Shown piece after piece: positions 9,778-20,649 of a stretch of 64,000 nt of DNA (positions within the stretch are counted from its first letter, which is position 1; the number at the start of each line of letters is the position of its first letter). The stretch spans positions 10,134,593 through 10,198,592 of the forward strand of contig OZ026531.1 in NCBI GenBank assembly GCA_964019695.1. The letters run 5' to 3'. The notes beneath the pieces are model-generated. The model saw nothing but the letters and a program-made list of their open reading frames with translations, was not told where the DNA came from and did not search any database. A program made the position numbers and the translations under genes. The stretch is from Loripinus fragilis (taxonomy: Eukaryota > Mollusca > Bivalvia > Lucinida > Lucinidae).

Positions 9778-9980
9778 TTTAACCCTTTGTATATGGGAAA
9801 TCACTAAACAGGTATGTTAACAGTGAAGACCCAGAGGAAGTGCTGAATATTTCGGCATTTCTGCAGGGTCTACACTGTTTGTAAAGGTAAAAAAGATCTT
9901 CCGACGAAAGAAATCAATATTTTTTTAAAACTTATAAGCTGACACCCCTAGATATGTACAATGGACTATCCAAGTTAATT
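9778..9980. mobile_element. Palindromic MITE, family 3
   Basis: Contains AACCCTTTGTATATGG, inverted AACAGTGAAGACCCAGA and GGGTCTACACTGTTTG arms, and ends near CCTAGATATGTACAATGGAC. Copies at 14250, 14600, 19262 and 45430. Confidence 0.65.
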
Positions 9981-10029
9981 GTATCAAACTAAAAGGAAGA
10001 GTCGGGTTAGATATTGCTTGTATTTTCAG

Positions 10030-10248
10030 ATTTTACTTCCTGCTGTTCCTACCCAACTGTGCATGTACGATGACATACTGGCACTCTCCCTCCAAGTGAT
10101 GACATACTTAGGTTGCCGATGGCGACTAGTGATGTACAGGTTGTCATGTTCCCGACGTGATAGTGGGCAGCATGGAGTGAGCCAGGGAGGCGGCATGATT
10201 ATGCCATTACAAGAGTGTCATCAGCCTGATGAAGATCACAGTTTGGAG
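10030..10248 (+). CDS. WD40 protein exon 3
   Basis: A 219-nt, 73-codon exon between TGTATTTTCAG and GTAACCTG, phase 0 at both ends. It includes LLPAVPTQLCMYDDILALSL, which fits the WDR97-type 'PPTQLC..d.l.l' stretch as I recall it, then YRLSCSRRDSGQHGVSQGG and ECHQPDEDHSLE. The last residues run in frame into MTAIDKCPPLK of exon 4, giving the D/H-x-x-x-I-T spacing expected between blades. The middle (GCRWRLVMYRL) is less certain. The 3' portion is repeated downstream at 10668 and 11372. Confidence 0.72.
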
Positions 10249-10309
10249 GTAACCTGTCCCTATGACTTTTTTTGAAAAAGGAGGGGCTATATTGGATTTA
10301 GGTTGTCTG

Positions 10310-10665
10310 TCATTCCATCATTACGTCCGTCAATTTTGTTTCTTCCTCAATATCTGAGAACAACTTTATAGAATTTTATTATTTAACAAAATTTGTATGT
10401 GCATTTATATTGACATGGTCTAGATTAGGATTGATACACATCATTTTTCCAACATTTGTACCAGAGTTATGGCCCTTGATTTACGTCAGAATTTGGTTTC
10501 TCCTCAATATCTTTAGAACAAATTGTCAGATTTTCACCAAATTTTATATATGCATTTGTATTGACAAGATCTAGCTTGGAATCGTTACAAATCATTTTTC
10601 GCACATTTGTACCAGAGTTATGGCCCATGATTCATGCCAAAATTTCGTTTCCGCTCAAAATCTTG
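10310..10665 (+). repeat. ~170-bp dimer repeat (ACCAGAGTTATGGCCC)
   Basis: Two and a half units share TTTCTTCCTCAATATCT, TTTGTATGTGCATTTATATT and TTTGTACCAGAGTTATGGCC. A dispersed repeat with no coding frame. Confidence 0.65.
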
Positions 10666-10667
10666 AG

Positions 10668-10828
10668 AACAAAATGACATACTTAGGTTGCCAATGGTGA
10701 CTTGTGATGTGCAGGTTGTCATGTTCTCGATGTGATAGTGGGCAGCATGGTGTGAGCCATAAGGGTATGATTATGCCTTTACAAGAGTGTCATCAGCCCG
10801 ATGAAAATCACTGTTTGGAGATACCATA
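10668..10828 (+). repeat. Decoy copy of exon 3, 3' two-thirds
   Basis: About 85-90% similar to exon 3 from ATGACATACTTAGGTTGCC through CACTGTTTGGAG. The donor is lost (GATACC replaces GGTAAC) and there are small deletions near GTGAGCCATAAGGG. It cannot act as an exon. Confidence 0.8.
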
Positions 10829-10859
10829 AATTTTCAAAAATTTCAAACACTAATTTTCT

Positions 10860-11090
10860 GCCAAAAAGGCCTAAACAAGCAGTGCAAACCCAGATCAGAC
10901 TGCTTCTGAAGGAAGCAGTCTGATCAGGGTCTTCACTGTTTGCTATTCTGACAAGCATTTTGTGAATTCCAGCTCAGATAACAAAGATAAAGTGAAAAAG
11001 TGTTCAAACTTTTCGAACTTTGCTTGTAATCTATCAAAACATTCATTATCTCTGGGCTAGAAAATTTTGCTAAATGCTAAATACAAGGTT
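10860..11090. repeat. Palindromic repeat (AGTGCAAACCCAGATCAGAC)
   Basis: An inverted repeat near 10880-10950: GATCAGACTGCTTC then GAAGCAGTCTGATC, flanked by inverted ACAGTG/CACTG words. Belongs to the large palindromic family seen across the window. Confidence 0.6.
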
Positions 11091-11225
11091 TGCACAGATC
11101 TGGAAAAATCATGGAAAACAGCGTTTTTTCTGGAAAAATCATGGAATCTTGATTTTCCTACCTTAATCATAGAAAAGTCATGGAATTTAAAAAAAATCAT
11201 CATGGAAAACTGAAACATACTCTTG
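11090..11225 (+). repeat. Short AAAATCATGGAA tandem-like repeat
   Basis: Repeats of TGGAAAAATCATGGAA and its variants. No further function seen. Confidence 0.5.
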
Positions 11226-11371
11226 CAGAGTTGCTTCTAGGACAGGGGATTGTGATATTCTTGCTTATTTGCAATATCAGCCAAAATTTTGACTTGGCTG
11301 CGGTTCCCTGATTTTGCTCACTTATTGTGCGTAATTTCGGTCTTTCTGTTTGTATTTCGGTCCTTTTATTC

Positions 11372-11443
11372 AGGGTGGCATTATTATACCACTACAAGAG
11401 TTTCGCTGACCAAATGAAGATCACAGTTTGGAGGTAACCTGTT
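11372..11443 (+). repeat. Second decoy copy of exon 3's 3' end, donor kept
   Basis: Matches the exon 3 end from GGTGGCATTATTATACCACT through GATCACAGTTTGGAG, followed by an intact GTAACCTG donor. The frame carries a stop (TTTCGCTGA), so it would break the protein if used. Confidence 0.75.
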
Positions 11444-11469
11444 GTGACTTCTATTAGCCCCTACTGGTA

Positions 11470-11945
11470 TCACACAAAGGTTTGCCCTCCGTCTGTCCAT
11501 CTATCTGTCTTTCTGTCTAACCGCTGAAATCTGGATCCCAAGATAACTAAAAAACTATTCAAGCTAGCATGGTGAAACATGGTATGTGAACTGGTTGCTA
11601 TGTGCTGATTATGTACGTTATATTTTTTTGCCATCCCATGAATTTTTTGTGGTTGCTATGGTTACACAGAAATAGTAAAAAACCTGTCTGTCCGCAGAAA
11701 TCTGGGTCCCGAGCCAATTAAAAAACTGTTCAAGCTAGCCTGATGAAACTTGGTATGTGAGCATGTGGTAATGTGTTGATTAGGCACATCATTTTATTTT
11801 TGCTGTCGCATGAAAATTATGGTTGCTATGGTAACAGAAATAGTCAAAATGTTGCTAAAATATATGGATCCTATGATAACTCAAAACCTATTCAAGCTAC
11901 CTTGATGAAACTTAGTATGTGAATAGTTGGTAATGTGCTGACAAT
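11470..11945 (+). repeat. ~165-bp tandem repeat (CTATTCAAGCTAGC)
   Basis: Three diverged units share GCTGAAATCTGGATCCC, AACTATTCAAGCTAGC and GTTGCTATGGT.ACA. Flanked by a run of CTGTC/ATCTATCTG words. A dispersed repeat, no coding frame. Confidence 0.6.
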
Positions 11946-12460
11946 TAGTAGTTTACGGATTTTCGGGAAACATTATGACGTCCATAACAACATTGCATAC
12001 ATAATGACAAAATTATAAAATTTTTACGGCAGAAATGAGATTTCAATGTAATCTTAATGTCATATGATAAATAGAATCTATAGTTCCTGCTCTTGTATTA
12101 TTGAATATATTAAAATTGTTGCAAAAAAGAGATAAAATGTTTGGGAAGCCTTGCATTTTATCATTTTTTGCTAACTTGTTTAATAAATTCAATAAAACAT
12201 GAGCACTCAAGTAAGATCCTCTATATGTGGCTATTTTATTGGCACTTTATGGGTTTAGCAACACCTATTAACCAGTTTATTTGAAGTGAAATAGAACAAA
12301 GGTGCACTTTTTTTTTTCAATGGCAAATTCTTATATAAATATTTTGTCGAAATAGAAAGGTTTTCGTTTTTTTTACATGCCCGTTTTGAAAGAGCAAACA
12401 TATTTTATTTTGAAAATTAAAAGCAGTCCTACAGCCAGCTCATCTTGTCAAGACTAATTT
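11946..12460 (+). other. Intron 3 sequence, no feature
   Basis: AT-rich intronic sequence without recognisable exons; an inverted CAATAAAACATGAGCACT word recalls the sequence just after the LINE at 3650 (ATGAGTGCTCATGTTTTATT). Confidence 0.35.
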
Positions 12461-12983
12461 ATATGTATTGGAAAAGATTGATTTAGATATAATTGGAAGC
12501 CCCATCCCTATCATAATAGCCCAAAGATATACAGTACAGTCCCTTTATAGCACACCTTGTTAAACCATGGATATAATATGGTCATGTTGTGGCTCTCAAA
12601 TTTTTTAACCATGGAATTTTATAAAGGAATTATAGGAAAATGACCATTTCATGGTCATTTTCCTATTATTCATCTGTGATTAAATTATAACACAGTCCAT
12701 TCCTATGGGCCCAAACATTGTGTTATAAAGAGACTACACTAGTACTGTACTGTGATGATGTGATTAAGATATAATTGGAAGCCTCCACCCCTATCATGTA
12801 TCCAAAGCTATATAGTTCAGCCTCTTTAAAGCACACCTCAATATAACAGATGTGGGTATAACACAGTCATATTGTGGCTCACAATTCTTTACCATGGCAT
12901 TTTACAAAATAATTATAGGTCTTTTTCCTATAATTTAAAAAATGTGAAATTCTTCCATAATAACATGATTCACTTATAACATG

Positions 12984-13149
12984 GTACTCGAGACCAAGGG
13001 GTTGCGGGCTCAAGCCTCCCTGGGGTCACTGCGTTGTGTCCTTGAGCAAGACACATTAATCCTTGCTTAGTACTGGTTCAACCCAGGAAGACCCATCACA
13101 ACATATCCGATAAATTGTTGACTGGGATGAAAAGAATCAAATCAAACAA
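12984..13149 (+). mobile_element. SINE family A copy, 5'-truncated
   Basis: Keeps the B-box-like GGCTCAAGCCTCC, the GAGCAAGACACATTAATCC body and the AATCAAA tail, but lacks the A box. A direct repeat ACTTATAACA(T/C)GG flanks it (about 12971-12984 and 13150-13162). Confidence 0.75.
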
Positions 13150-13502
13150 ACTTATAACACGGTTCGTTCCTATGGACCCCAAAGGGATTACACTGTACTG
13201 TGATTATGTGATTTAGATATAATTGGAAGCCCTTACCCCTGTCATATAACCAAAGATATACAGTGCAGCCTTTATAACAGACCTCATTATAACACAGATT
13301 TGGATATAACCCAGTGATGTTGTGGCCATCATATGTTTTTACCATGGAATTTTACATAGGAATTATAGGAAAATGACCATGAAAATGGTCATTTTCCTAT
13401 AATTCATTTGTGAAATTGTCTCTTTATAATTTTATTCATTTAAAACATGGTCCAATCCTATGGATCCCAAACATGGTGTTATAAGTGAAATTTTTTACCT
13501 TA

Positions 13503-14035
13503 AAAGAGCCACGTGCATTAAGGTTTTATTGGTTTATTAGAACAATAACAAAGTGTTAAAGTTTTAAATTAATTCAACTTCAACCGTTGCCATGGTAACA
13601 AGAATGGCCGCCAAAATAGGCTGAAAATAGGAAATTGACCATTTTGGAGCAAATATGAGATGTTTGACAGACCAATTAGCATAGAGCACAAGCAAATACC
13701 AAAAAGATTTTTTAGCAGCTTGATGAGAATTATCACGGCACACAACATATTTAAAGGAATTTTTCGTATTTAGCTTCGCTGATATCTAATTTTTAAAAAA
13801 AAAAGGTCTCTAAAAGCCTTAAATTTGGTCCAAAATGGCAATTTCTCTATTTCAAGCCTACTTTGTCGGCCATTTTTGTTACCATAGCAACGGTAAAGTT
13901 TAAATAAATGCCGAAATTTTACTCAACAGTTATTCTTCTAATAAACCAATCAAAGAAATTGGTGAAAAACAATTTTCATTTTTTAACTCCAGAGGAGGCC
14001 AAATGAGCCCCTAATGCATGTAGCTCTTTATAATG
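13503..14035. mobile_element. Inverted-repeat element inside pogo-like unit
   Basis: Ends AAGAGCCACGTGCATTAAGG and CCTAATGCATGTAGCTCTT are inverted repeats; inner arms TTGCCATGGTAACAAGAATG and CATTTTTGTTACCATAGCAA also pair. It splits the third unit of the array, so it is younger than the array. Confidence 0.7.
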
Positions 14036-14097
14036 TGATTCACTTATAACCTAGTGTTATAAAGGGACTACACTGTACTGTAATCATGTGATTTCAG

Positions 14098-14166
14098 ATG
14101 ACAGCCATTGACAAGTGTCCTCCCTTAAAACTCTTCCTGACGGCTGGCAAAGATGGCTTCGTCAAG
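14098..14166 (+). CDS. WD40 protein exon 4
   Basis: A 69-nt, 23-codon exon between GATTTCAG and GTAAGTC, phase 0. It reads MTAIDKCPPLKLFLTAGKDG then FVK, a classic blade strand with the A-G-x-D-G-x-V-K turn; the next exon supplies IW. Its acceptor lies about 14 bases after a pogo-like MITE unit. Confidence 0.82.
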
Positions 14167-14249
14167 GTAAGTCAGTTTTGAAAAATCTTTCTTATCCCTT
14201 TTCATTCTAGATACCAGTTAGACTGGCTCCCATTATCAAACTTAGTAAC

Positions 14250-14480
14250 CCTTTATATACCTATGGAGTCTTCCTTCTGGTTTGATACATTAAACTTGGG
14301 ATAGTCCATTGTACATATCTAGGGGTGTCAGGTTATAGTTGAAAAAAAATGTATTCTTTTGTCTGAAGGTCTTTTTAAACTTTACAAACAATGTAGACCC
14401 TAATGAAATACAGCATAATGCTGCATTTCATCTGGGTCTTCACTGTATGCAAAGGTACTAGTTTAAGGGTTTTCCGAATA
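14250..14480. mobile_element. Palindromic MITE, family 3
   Basis: Shows AACCCTTTATATACCTATGG, inverted ACAATGTAGACCCTAATGA and GGGTCTTCACTGTATGC arms, and TAGTCCATTGTACATATCTA. Starts about 80 bases after exon 4's donor. Confidence 0.65.
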
Positions 14481-14599
14481 CAAACTAAAAAAATATTTTC
14501 CATTGATTCCTTAATCTGATGATGGCTTAGTATGTTCTAAAAGCAGAAAGAAAAGACAACTCTGATCGGAAAAATGATGTTTGGATTGTTGCTCTTGAT

Positions 14600-14750
14600 C
14601 AGTTTTACAGCGTTGATGGGGAGACAGTTTAGATACCAGTAAACAGATACTGTGGCAAACAATGAAGACGAAAATGAAATGCCACATAAAGCATCATTTC
14701 ATCAGGGTCAGCACTGTTTACTGAGATAAAAACAATCTTCAGGGACAAAA
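14600..14750. mobile_element. Palindromic MITE, family 3 relative
   Basis: Core GGCAAACAATGAAGACGAAA with inverted GGGTCAGCACTGTTTAC arm. A shorter, diverged copy. Confidence 0.5.
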
Positions 14751-14810
14751 CTAATCATTTTATAGAAGTTTGACCACTAACTAATCCCTTAAAAACAAAT
14801 ATTTTTGTAA

Positions 14811-15600
14811 CAACATCATCATAATCATCATAATCAGAATTTTTGATTAACGTGCAGGTGCAGGGGCATCATCCACATCAGTGGGCCCATTTCCAGGTAA
14901 CTGGCTAGCTGCACGCATAGCAGATCTCACACCTGATCTCCAGGTGCTCCTTTCTTGAGGGTCAACTGTGGTGAGCTTCCACTCACGGCAGTCTTTCTCT
15001 GTCAGTTTCTTCCATGTTTGCTTGGGCCTCCCTGCCCCCCCCCCCCTCCCCCCGATTGCCGTCAATCTGCATATCATATGCTGTACTGATTGCACCACTC
15101 GAATGCGCCACATGCCCAAACCAGCGAAGCCTTCTCTCTCTCAAAATGAGGTCGAGATCCTCAAGCTGAAGCTTTGCCAGTAGCTCGCTTGACCTTACCC
15201 TGGCCACATCCTCTGGCTTGATACTGCAGATCTGTCTGATCATGGCCCTATCATTGCGTTGCAAGCGCTGCAGGTTGGTCTTGGTAAGTGGCCAAGTTTC
15301 ACTGGTATGGAGCATGGCGCTCCGCACGCAAGAGCTGTACACATGGCCACGGGTCTTGTAAGAGAGGTGGCGGGATGTGAGAACTGGTAGTAGCTCCCTG
15401 AACTTCTTCCAGGCGGCTTTCACACGAGTAGTGACCGCCATTTTACAGTCTCCACCAGCAGAAAGCATGTCACCTAGGTAGCAGAAGGAAGCTACCACCT
15501 GAAGCTTATCAGGTCTGACCTGGACTTCACTCTTTGGTCTGCCGTCAATAGGGCGAGCATTTCCCATGCACCGTGCACACCTATAATTTCTCTCCATGTA
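14811..15600 (-). mobile_element. LINE copy 2, 3' fragment, reverse strand
   Basis: The 3' end (ATTCTGATTATGATG-type tail, read on the minus strand) lies at the low coordinate. The copy is 5'-truncated near 15600, just before the RNYRCARCMG part of the PHD-like finger. It matches the LINE at 707-3617 closely over the whole length. Confidence 0.85.
14847..15597 (-). pseudogene. LINE polyprotein C-terminal fragment, frameshifted
   Basis: Reads NYRCARCMGNARPIDGRPKS, MLSAGGDCKMAVTTRVKAAW and RLRWFGHVAHSSGAI in one frame to about 15050, then shifts to another frame that ends DVDDAPAPAR. The break is at a C/G run near 15036-15055, where the intact LINE reads IDGRRGAGRPK. No endonuclease or reverse transcriptase motifs remain. 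Confidence 0.85.
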
Positions 15601-15990
15601 TGGGAAAATCCATCAGAATGAAAAGTGTTGTCATAAGCATTTCAATGGAATACTGGAAGCTAGTAGTTGAACCTAATGTATATATAAAAAAGTTATAGTG
15701 TCACAAGCAAAGCTATAAAAAATAGAAATATAACATTATTAGGATTTGTAAAAGGTGGGCAAATGGAAACTTCAAATACAAGTACATGTATTTAGTAAAA
15801 AAAAATCCAGATTCTTGTAATGACTTTCACAAGAAATGGTTTCATGGACAGGAACATGTATGTTCTGGTAAAATAGGCCTTTTTAGGGCTATGGAAGCAT
15901 TAAAAAATAATATAGGAGTAATTGGATGGGGGATGGGAGCATTAATATTTCTTTCGTTAATCTTCAGTTCTGATAGCTTTATTCTTTGTC
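15601..15990 (+). other. Intron 4 sequence, no feature
   Basis: AT-rich intronic sequence. The open frame at 15786-16064 has no recognisable domain and overlaps a repeat. Confidence 0.35.
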
Positions 15991-16240
15991 CTACCTATAT
16001 ATTTCAGCTCTTTAAAGGAGCTAGCTACCTGATTAACCATTTCCTCCATAATTGGGCCTTTTGACATCATTGAAATATCATGTATATGAAAATATTATGG
16101 AAATGCTCCATTTTCCATATTATTTTTAAAAGTATTCAAAAGTTTACTTAATTTTTTCAATGTTTTCAATGTTGTCTAAAAATAGAAAATTATGTCATGA
16201 TCTAAAAATTGCCTATGGAGTAAATGGTTGAATATCAGAA
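15990..16240 (-). mobile_element. Palindromic MITE, family 9
   Basis: Has an internal inverted ATATTATGGAAATGC / CATTTTCCATATTAT arm and GATCATGACATAATTTT (minus strand). It ends about 47 bases before exon 5. A second copy lies at 47368-47590, just after exon 13's donor. Confidence 0.6.
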
Positions 16241-16286
16241 TTCATCCATTATCATAATTGCTGACAGTTGATAGTTTATTATTCAG

Positions 16287-16402
16287 ATATGGAGCAAGGA
16301 AAACCAGCTGATCCGTGAAATGAACTTTGCCACTCCCATCTACGCTTCTTGTTTTGCCAATGACAGAGGAGATATTCTGATTGGCTATGGCACTCATGTC
16401 TG
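16287..16402 (+). CDS. WD40 protein exon 5
   Basis: A 116-nt exon between TTATTCAG and GTAAGTC. It reads IWSKENQLIREMNF, ATPIYASCFANDRG and DILIGYGTHV, with two extra bases passed to exon 6. It completes the FVK|IW blade of exon 4, and the RGD(I/L)L-(I/V)G stretch is the part that most resembles WDR97-type proteins. Its 3' half plus donor is repeated about 35 times in the next 2.7 kb. The first occurrence is taken as real because it alone has the upstream acceptor and open frame. Confidence 0.85.
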
Positions 16403-19090
16403 GTAAGTCTTCATCTGTTTACTCCCCGGCTACCAATGACAAAGGAGACATTCTGATTGGCTATGACACTCATGTCTGGTAGGTCCTCTCATCTGTTAAC
16501 TCCCCAGCTCTATTGTTTTACCTTGGACAGACTTTATGACAGAGGAGGCATTCTTATTGGTTATGGCACTCATGTCTGGTAGGGCCTCATCTGTTTACTT
16601 CCCAACTGCCAATAACAGAGGAGACATTCTTATTGGTTATTGCACTCGTGTCTGGTAAGTCCTCTTATCTGTTTACTCCTAAACTGCCAATAACAGAGGA
16701 GACATTCTGATTGGCTATGTCACTCATGTCTGGTAAGTCCTCTCTCTGTTTACTTCCTGGCTACCAATGGCAGAAGAGATATTCTGATTGGCTATGGCAC
16801 TCATGTCTGGTAGGTCCTCTCTCTGTGTACTCCCTGGCTACCATTGGCAGAAGAGATATTCTGATTGGGTATGGCACTCATGTCTGGTAGGTCCTCTCTC
16901 TGTGTACTCCCTGGCTACCAATGGCAGAAGAGATATTCTGATTGGCTATGGCACTCATGTCTGGTAGGTCCTCTCTCTGTGTACTCCCTGGCTACCAATG
17001 GCAGAAGAGATATTCTGATTGGCTATGGCACTCATGTCTGGTAGGTCCTCTCTCTGTGTACTCCCTGGCTACCATTGGCAGAAGAGATATTCTGATTGGC
17101 TATGGCACTCATGTCTGGTAGGTCCTCTCTCTGTTTACTCCCTGGCTGCCAATAACAGAGGAGACATTCTGATTGGCTATGGCACTCATGTCTGGTAAGT
17201 CCTCTCTCTGTTTACTCCCTGGCTACCAATGGCAGAAGAGATATTCTGATTGGCTATGACACTCATGTCTGGTAGGTCCTCTCATCTGTTAACTCCCCAG
17301 CTGTATTGTTTTACCTTGGACAGACTTTATGACAGAGGAGGCATTCTTATTGGTTATGGCACTCATGTCTGGTAGGGCCTCATCTGTTTACTTCCCAACT
17401 GCCAATAACAGAGGAGACATTCTTATTGGTTATTGCACTCGTGTCTGGTAATTCCTCTTATCTGTTTACTCCTAAACTGCCAATAACAGAGGAGACATTC
17501 TGATTGGCTATGGCACTCATGTCTGGTAAGTCCTCTCTCTGTTTACTTCCTGGCTACCAATGGCAGAAGAGATATTCTGATTCGCTATGGCACTCATGTC
17601 TGGTAGGTCCTCTCTCTGTTTACTCCCTGGCTGCCAATAACAGAGGAGACATTCTGATTGGCTATGGCACTCATGTCTGGTAAGTCCTCTCTCTGTTTAC
17701 TCCCTGGCTACCAATGGCAGAAGAGATATTCTGATTGGGTATGTCACTCATGTCTGGTAGGTCCTCTCTCTGTTTACTCCCTGGCTACCAATAACAGAGG
17801 AGACATTCTGATTGGCTATGACACTCATGTCTGGTAGGTCCTCTCATCTGTTTACTCCCTGGCTACCAATGGCAGAAGAGATATTCTGATTGGGTATGTC
17901 ACTCATGTCTGGTAGGTCCTCTCTCTGTTTACTCCCTGGCTACCAATGGCAGAAGAGATATTCTGATTGGGTATGTCACTCATGTCTGGTAGGTCCTCTC
18001 TCTGTTTACTCCCTGGCTACCAATGGCAGAAGAGATATTCTGATTGGGTATGTCACTCATGTCTGGTAGGTCCTCATCTCTTTACTCCCCGGCTATCAAT
18101 AACAGAGGAGACATTTCCGATTAGGTATGGCACTCATGTCTGGTAAAGTTTTCATCTGTTAATTCCCCAGCGGTCAATGACAGAGGAGACATTTCCGATT
18201 AGATATTGCACTCATGGCTAGTTAAGTTTTCATCTCTCTACTCCCAAGCGGTCAATGACAGAGGAGAAATTTCAGATTGGGTATTGCACTCATGGCTAGG
18301 TAAGTTTTCATCTCTCTACTCCCCAGCTGTCAATGACAGAGGAGAAATTTCAGATTGGGTATTGCACTCATGCCTAGTTAAGTTTTCATCTCTCTACTCC
18401 CCAGCTGTCAATGACTGAGGAGAAATTTCTGATTGGGTATGGCACCCATGTCTAGTTAAGTTTTCATCTCTCTACTCCCCAGCTGTCAATGACAGGGGAG
18501 ACATTTCCGATTGCATATGGCACTCATGTCTGGTTTAGTTTTCATCTCTCTACTCCCCAGCCGTCAATGACAGAGGAGACATTTCTGATTGAGTATGGCA
18601 CTCATTTCTAGTTAAGTTTTCATCTCTCTACTCCCCAGCTGTCAATGACTGAGGAGACATTTCTGATTGACTATTTCACTCATGTCTGGTAAGTCCTCAT
18701 CTCTTTACTCCCCAGCTGTCAATGACTGAGGAGACATTTCCGATTGACTATTTCACTCATGTCTGGTAAGTCCTCATCTCTTTACTCCCCAGCTGTCAAT
18801 AACAGGGGAGACATTTCCGATAGCGTATGGCACTCATGTCTGGTAAGAGCCATCTGTTCACTCCCCAGCTGTCAATGATAGAGGAGACATTTCCAATTGG
18901 CTATGTCACTCATGTCTGGTAAGTCCTCTCATCTCTTTACTCCCCAGCTGCCAATGACAGAGGAGACATTTCCGATTGCGCATGCACTCATGTCTGGTAA
19001 GTCTTTATATGTTTACTCGCCAGCTGTCAATGACACAGGAGACATTTCTGATTGGCTATGGCAATCATGTCTGGTAAGTCCTCCTCTCTT
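16403..19090 (+). repeat. Tandem array of exon 5's 3' edge plus donor, 77-bp period
   Basis: About 35 units carry the last ~45 bases of exon 5 (CCAATGACAGAGGAGACATT to CACTCATGTCTG) and a GTAAGT or GTAGGT donor, then CTCTGTTTACTCCC(T/C)GGCT. Adjacent starts in the middle are exactly 77 bases apart (for example 16858 and 16935). Downstream units drift (ATTTCCGATT, CTAGTTAAG). The small open frames here at 18206 and 18897 are products of the array. Confidence 0.9.
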
Positions 19091-19261
19091 TACTCCCCAT
19101 CTGAAACTGTTGCTCAGGTGTCAATAAGGTTCTTAGTAGTGGCGTTTGGAAAAATTGGGCAAGCTGGTTATCAATGTTGGATGCTTTCTTATAGTCAGTA
19201 GGGGTGGGGGTAAGATGAATATCCCCATTTCTTTCCCTTTCTGGAAAAGTGTTGGAGATCA

Positions 19262-19460
19262 ACCCCTAGTATACTTGAAACCTCTAAACCGGTACTGTTG
19301 CAAACTGTGAAGATCCAGATGAAATGACACATATGGCAGCATTTCATCAGGGTTTGCACTGTTTGCTAAGAAAAGATTGATCTTCAGAGAGAGAAATACA
19401 ATATTTCCTGGAAATCATAACCTGTGACCCCCTTAATATACACAATGGCCCATCCTGACC
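19262..19460. mobile_element. Palindromic MITE, family 3
   Basis: Core AACTGTGAAGATCCAGATGA with inverted CATCAGGGTTTGCACTGTTT, ending near CACAATGGCCCATCC. Family 3 layout. Confidence 0.6.
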
Positions 19461-20100
19461 TAATTTTTATGCAGCTTTTTGAAAACTCCATTTGTCTGAA
19501 ATAGGCTTATAGGTACAAAAAGGTGTGTGCTAGTTGTTTCACCATCAGAGCAAAGGTTTATAACAAATTGGCCTATTGTATTTTCTTAGGGTGGGTTTTG
19601 TTTTATTCTGGCATATTACATTACCTGCCCTTTATCGTGCTGTTATCAAATATATCACACCTGAGCAAACAGTGCAGATACTAATCAGCAGGCTTCTAAG
19701 CCAGCTGATCAGGATCTACACTGTTTGCATTGCAATTCCGTTAAATTACTGCAACAATTGGGCAAATCAAGTGTCTGATATGATGAAATCTGGAATGTTT
19801 CTGTAGATGGGTTACATTCAGCAGGATATGGGTTTATACAAGCTCTGTGACCTCTACTGACCTTTGATTGATATCATTAAATATTTAAACATTTAAACAT
19901 TTTAACAAAATCTCATTATTCTCTTCAATATTTGTGTTTACCCATTCATAAGTGGTATTTAAATTTGTACAAGATTAATACGTACATTGTTTTCCTAACT
20001 TGTATTGTTTTATCAATATTCGCTTTAATTTCAAAATCATGTACATTGCTTACAATAAATGAGCCATCACATGAGAATTTAGTACTTATCACATTGGAAA
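19461..20100 (+). other. Intron 5 sequence, short repeat only
   Basis: AT-rich. Around 19690-19740 lies the dispersed word CAGCTGATCAGGATCTACAC. No exon seen. Confidence 0.35.
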
Positions 20101-20117
20101 TGTGACACTTTATCTTC

Positions 20118-20210
20118 TGCTTTGTTTTGATTCAACCATGGAAGACCCGTCCCAACATGACTGAAAATTTGTTGACTGGGATGTAAACAATCAAACCAAA
20201 CAAGCAATGG
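20118..20210 (+). mobile_element. SINE family A, 3' fragment
   Basis: Only the tail survives: GATTCAACCATGGAAGACCC, GTTGACTGGGATG and AATCAAACCAAACAAGC. Confidence 0.6.
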
Positions 20211-20319
20211 AGAGCAGCAAAGGCTCAGGTGAGCCTGCACACTCATGCAGTCTTGTCAGAGCCATCACTGCTTGCAGAGTATGGAAGTAGTTTAAGACTC
20301 AAACAAGCATTAGGATGTG

Positions 20320-20545
20320 TGTTTTTTTTTCTTCAATTTAACCCTTTCCTTGTAAGTGGCCCAGTCTTTTGTCGCCTTCTAATAACTTTTGCAAACAGAG
20401 TGTTGGTCCTGATCTGGATCCAAACCGTTTGGCACATTATTAGTGTCCCTGAAAGATTTTAAAAAAAAGAGTTAATGTTGATAAAAGTTAGCAGACGACA
20501 ACAAAGGCATAATAAATTACCCAGCATGCAAAGAGTTAAAACAAT
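20320..20545. mobile_element. Palindromic MITE (GCAAACAG..GATCC family)
   Basis: Inverted arms around TTTTGCAAACAGAGTGTTGG and ATCTGGATCCAAACCGTTTG, with flanking GTCGCCTTCTAATAAC and GCAGACGACAACAAAGGCAT. Same family at 22930, 23370, 30560, 31525, 41330, 59930, 60530, 62110 and 63930. Confidence 0.7.
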
Positions 20546-20649
20546 GAATTTATTATAAACTTAAATTTAGAATTAAGAGAATTTGATTTTTCCAATAAAA
20601 TTTTATTTCTGCCTATGTTGATTTTAATTATGCAATATTATGCAGCATC

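Larger units (their letters stand above)
12465..14083 (+). repeat. Tandem array of ~290-bp unit carrying pogo-like MITE
   Basis: Three units begin GATTTAGATATAATTGGAAG (near 12479, 12766 and 13210). Each contains a MITE-like core with CAGTACAGTCCCTTTATA and GTTATAAAGGGACTACACTG ends and a central hairpin ATAGGAAAATGACCAT / ATGGTCATTTTCCTAT. The last unit ends 14 bases before exon 4. It is interrupted by a SINE (12984-13149) and by a 530-bp inverted-repeat element (13503-14035). Confidence 0.75.
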
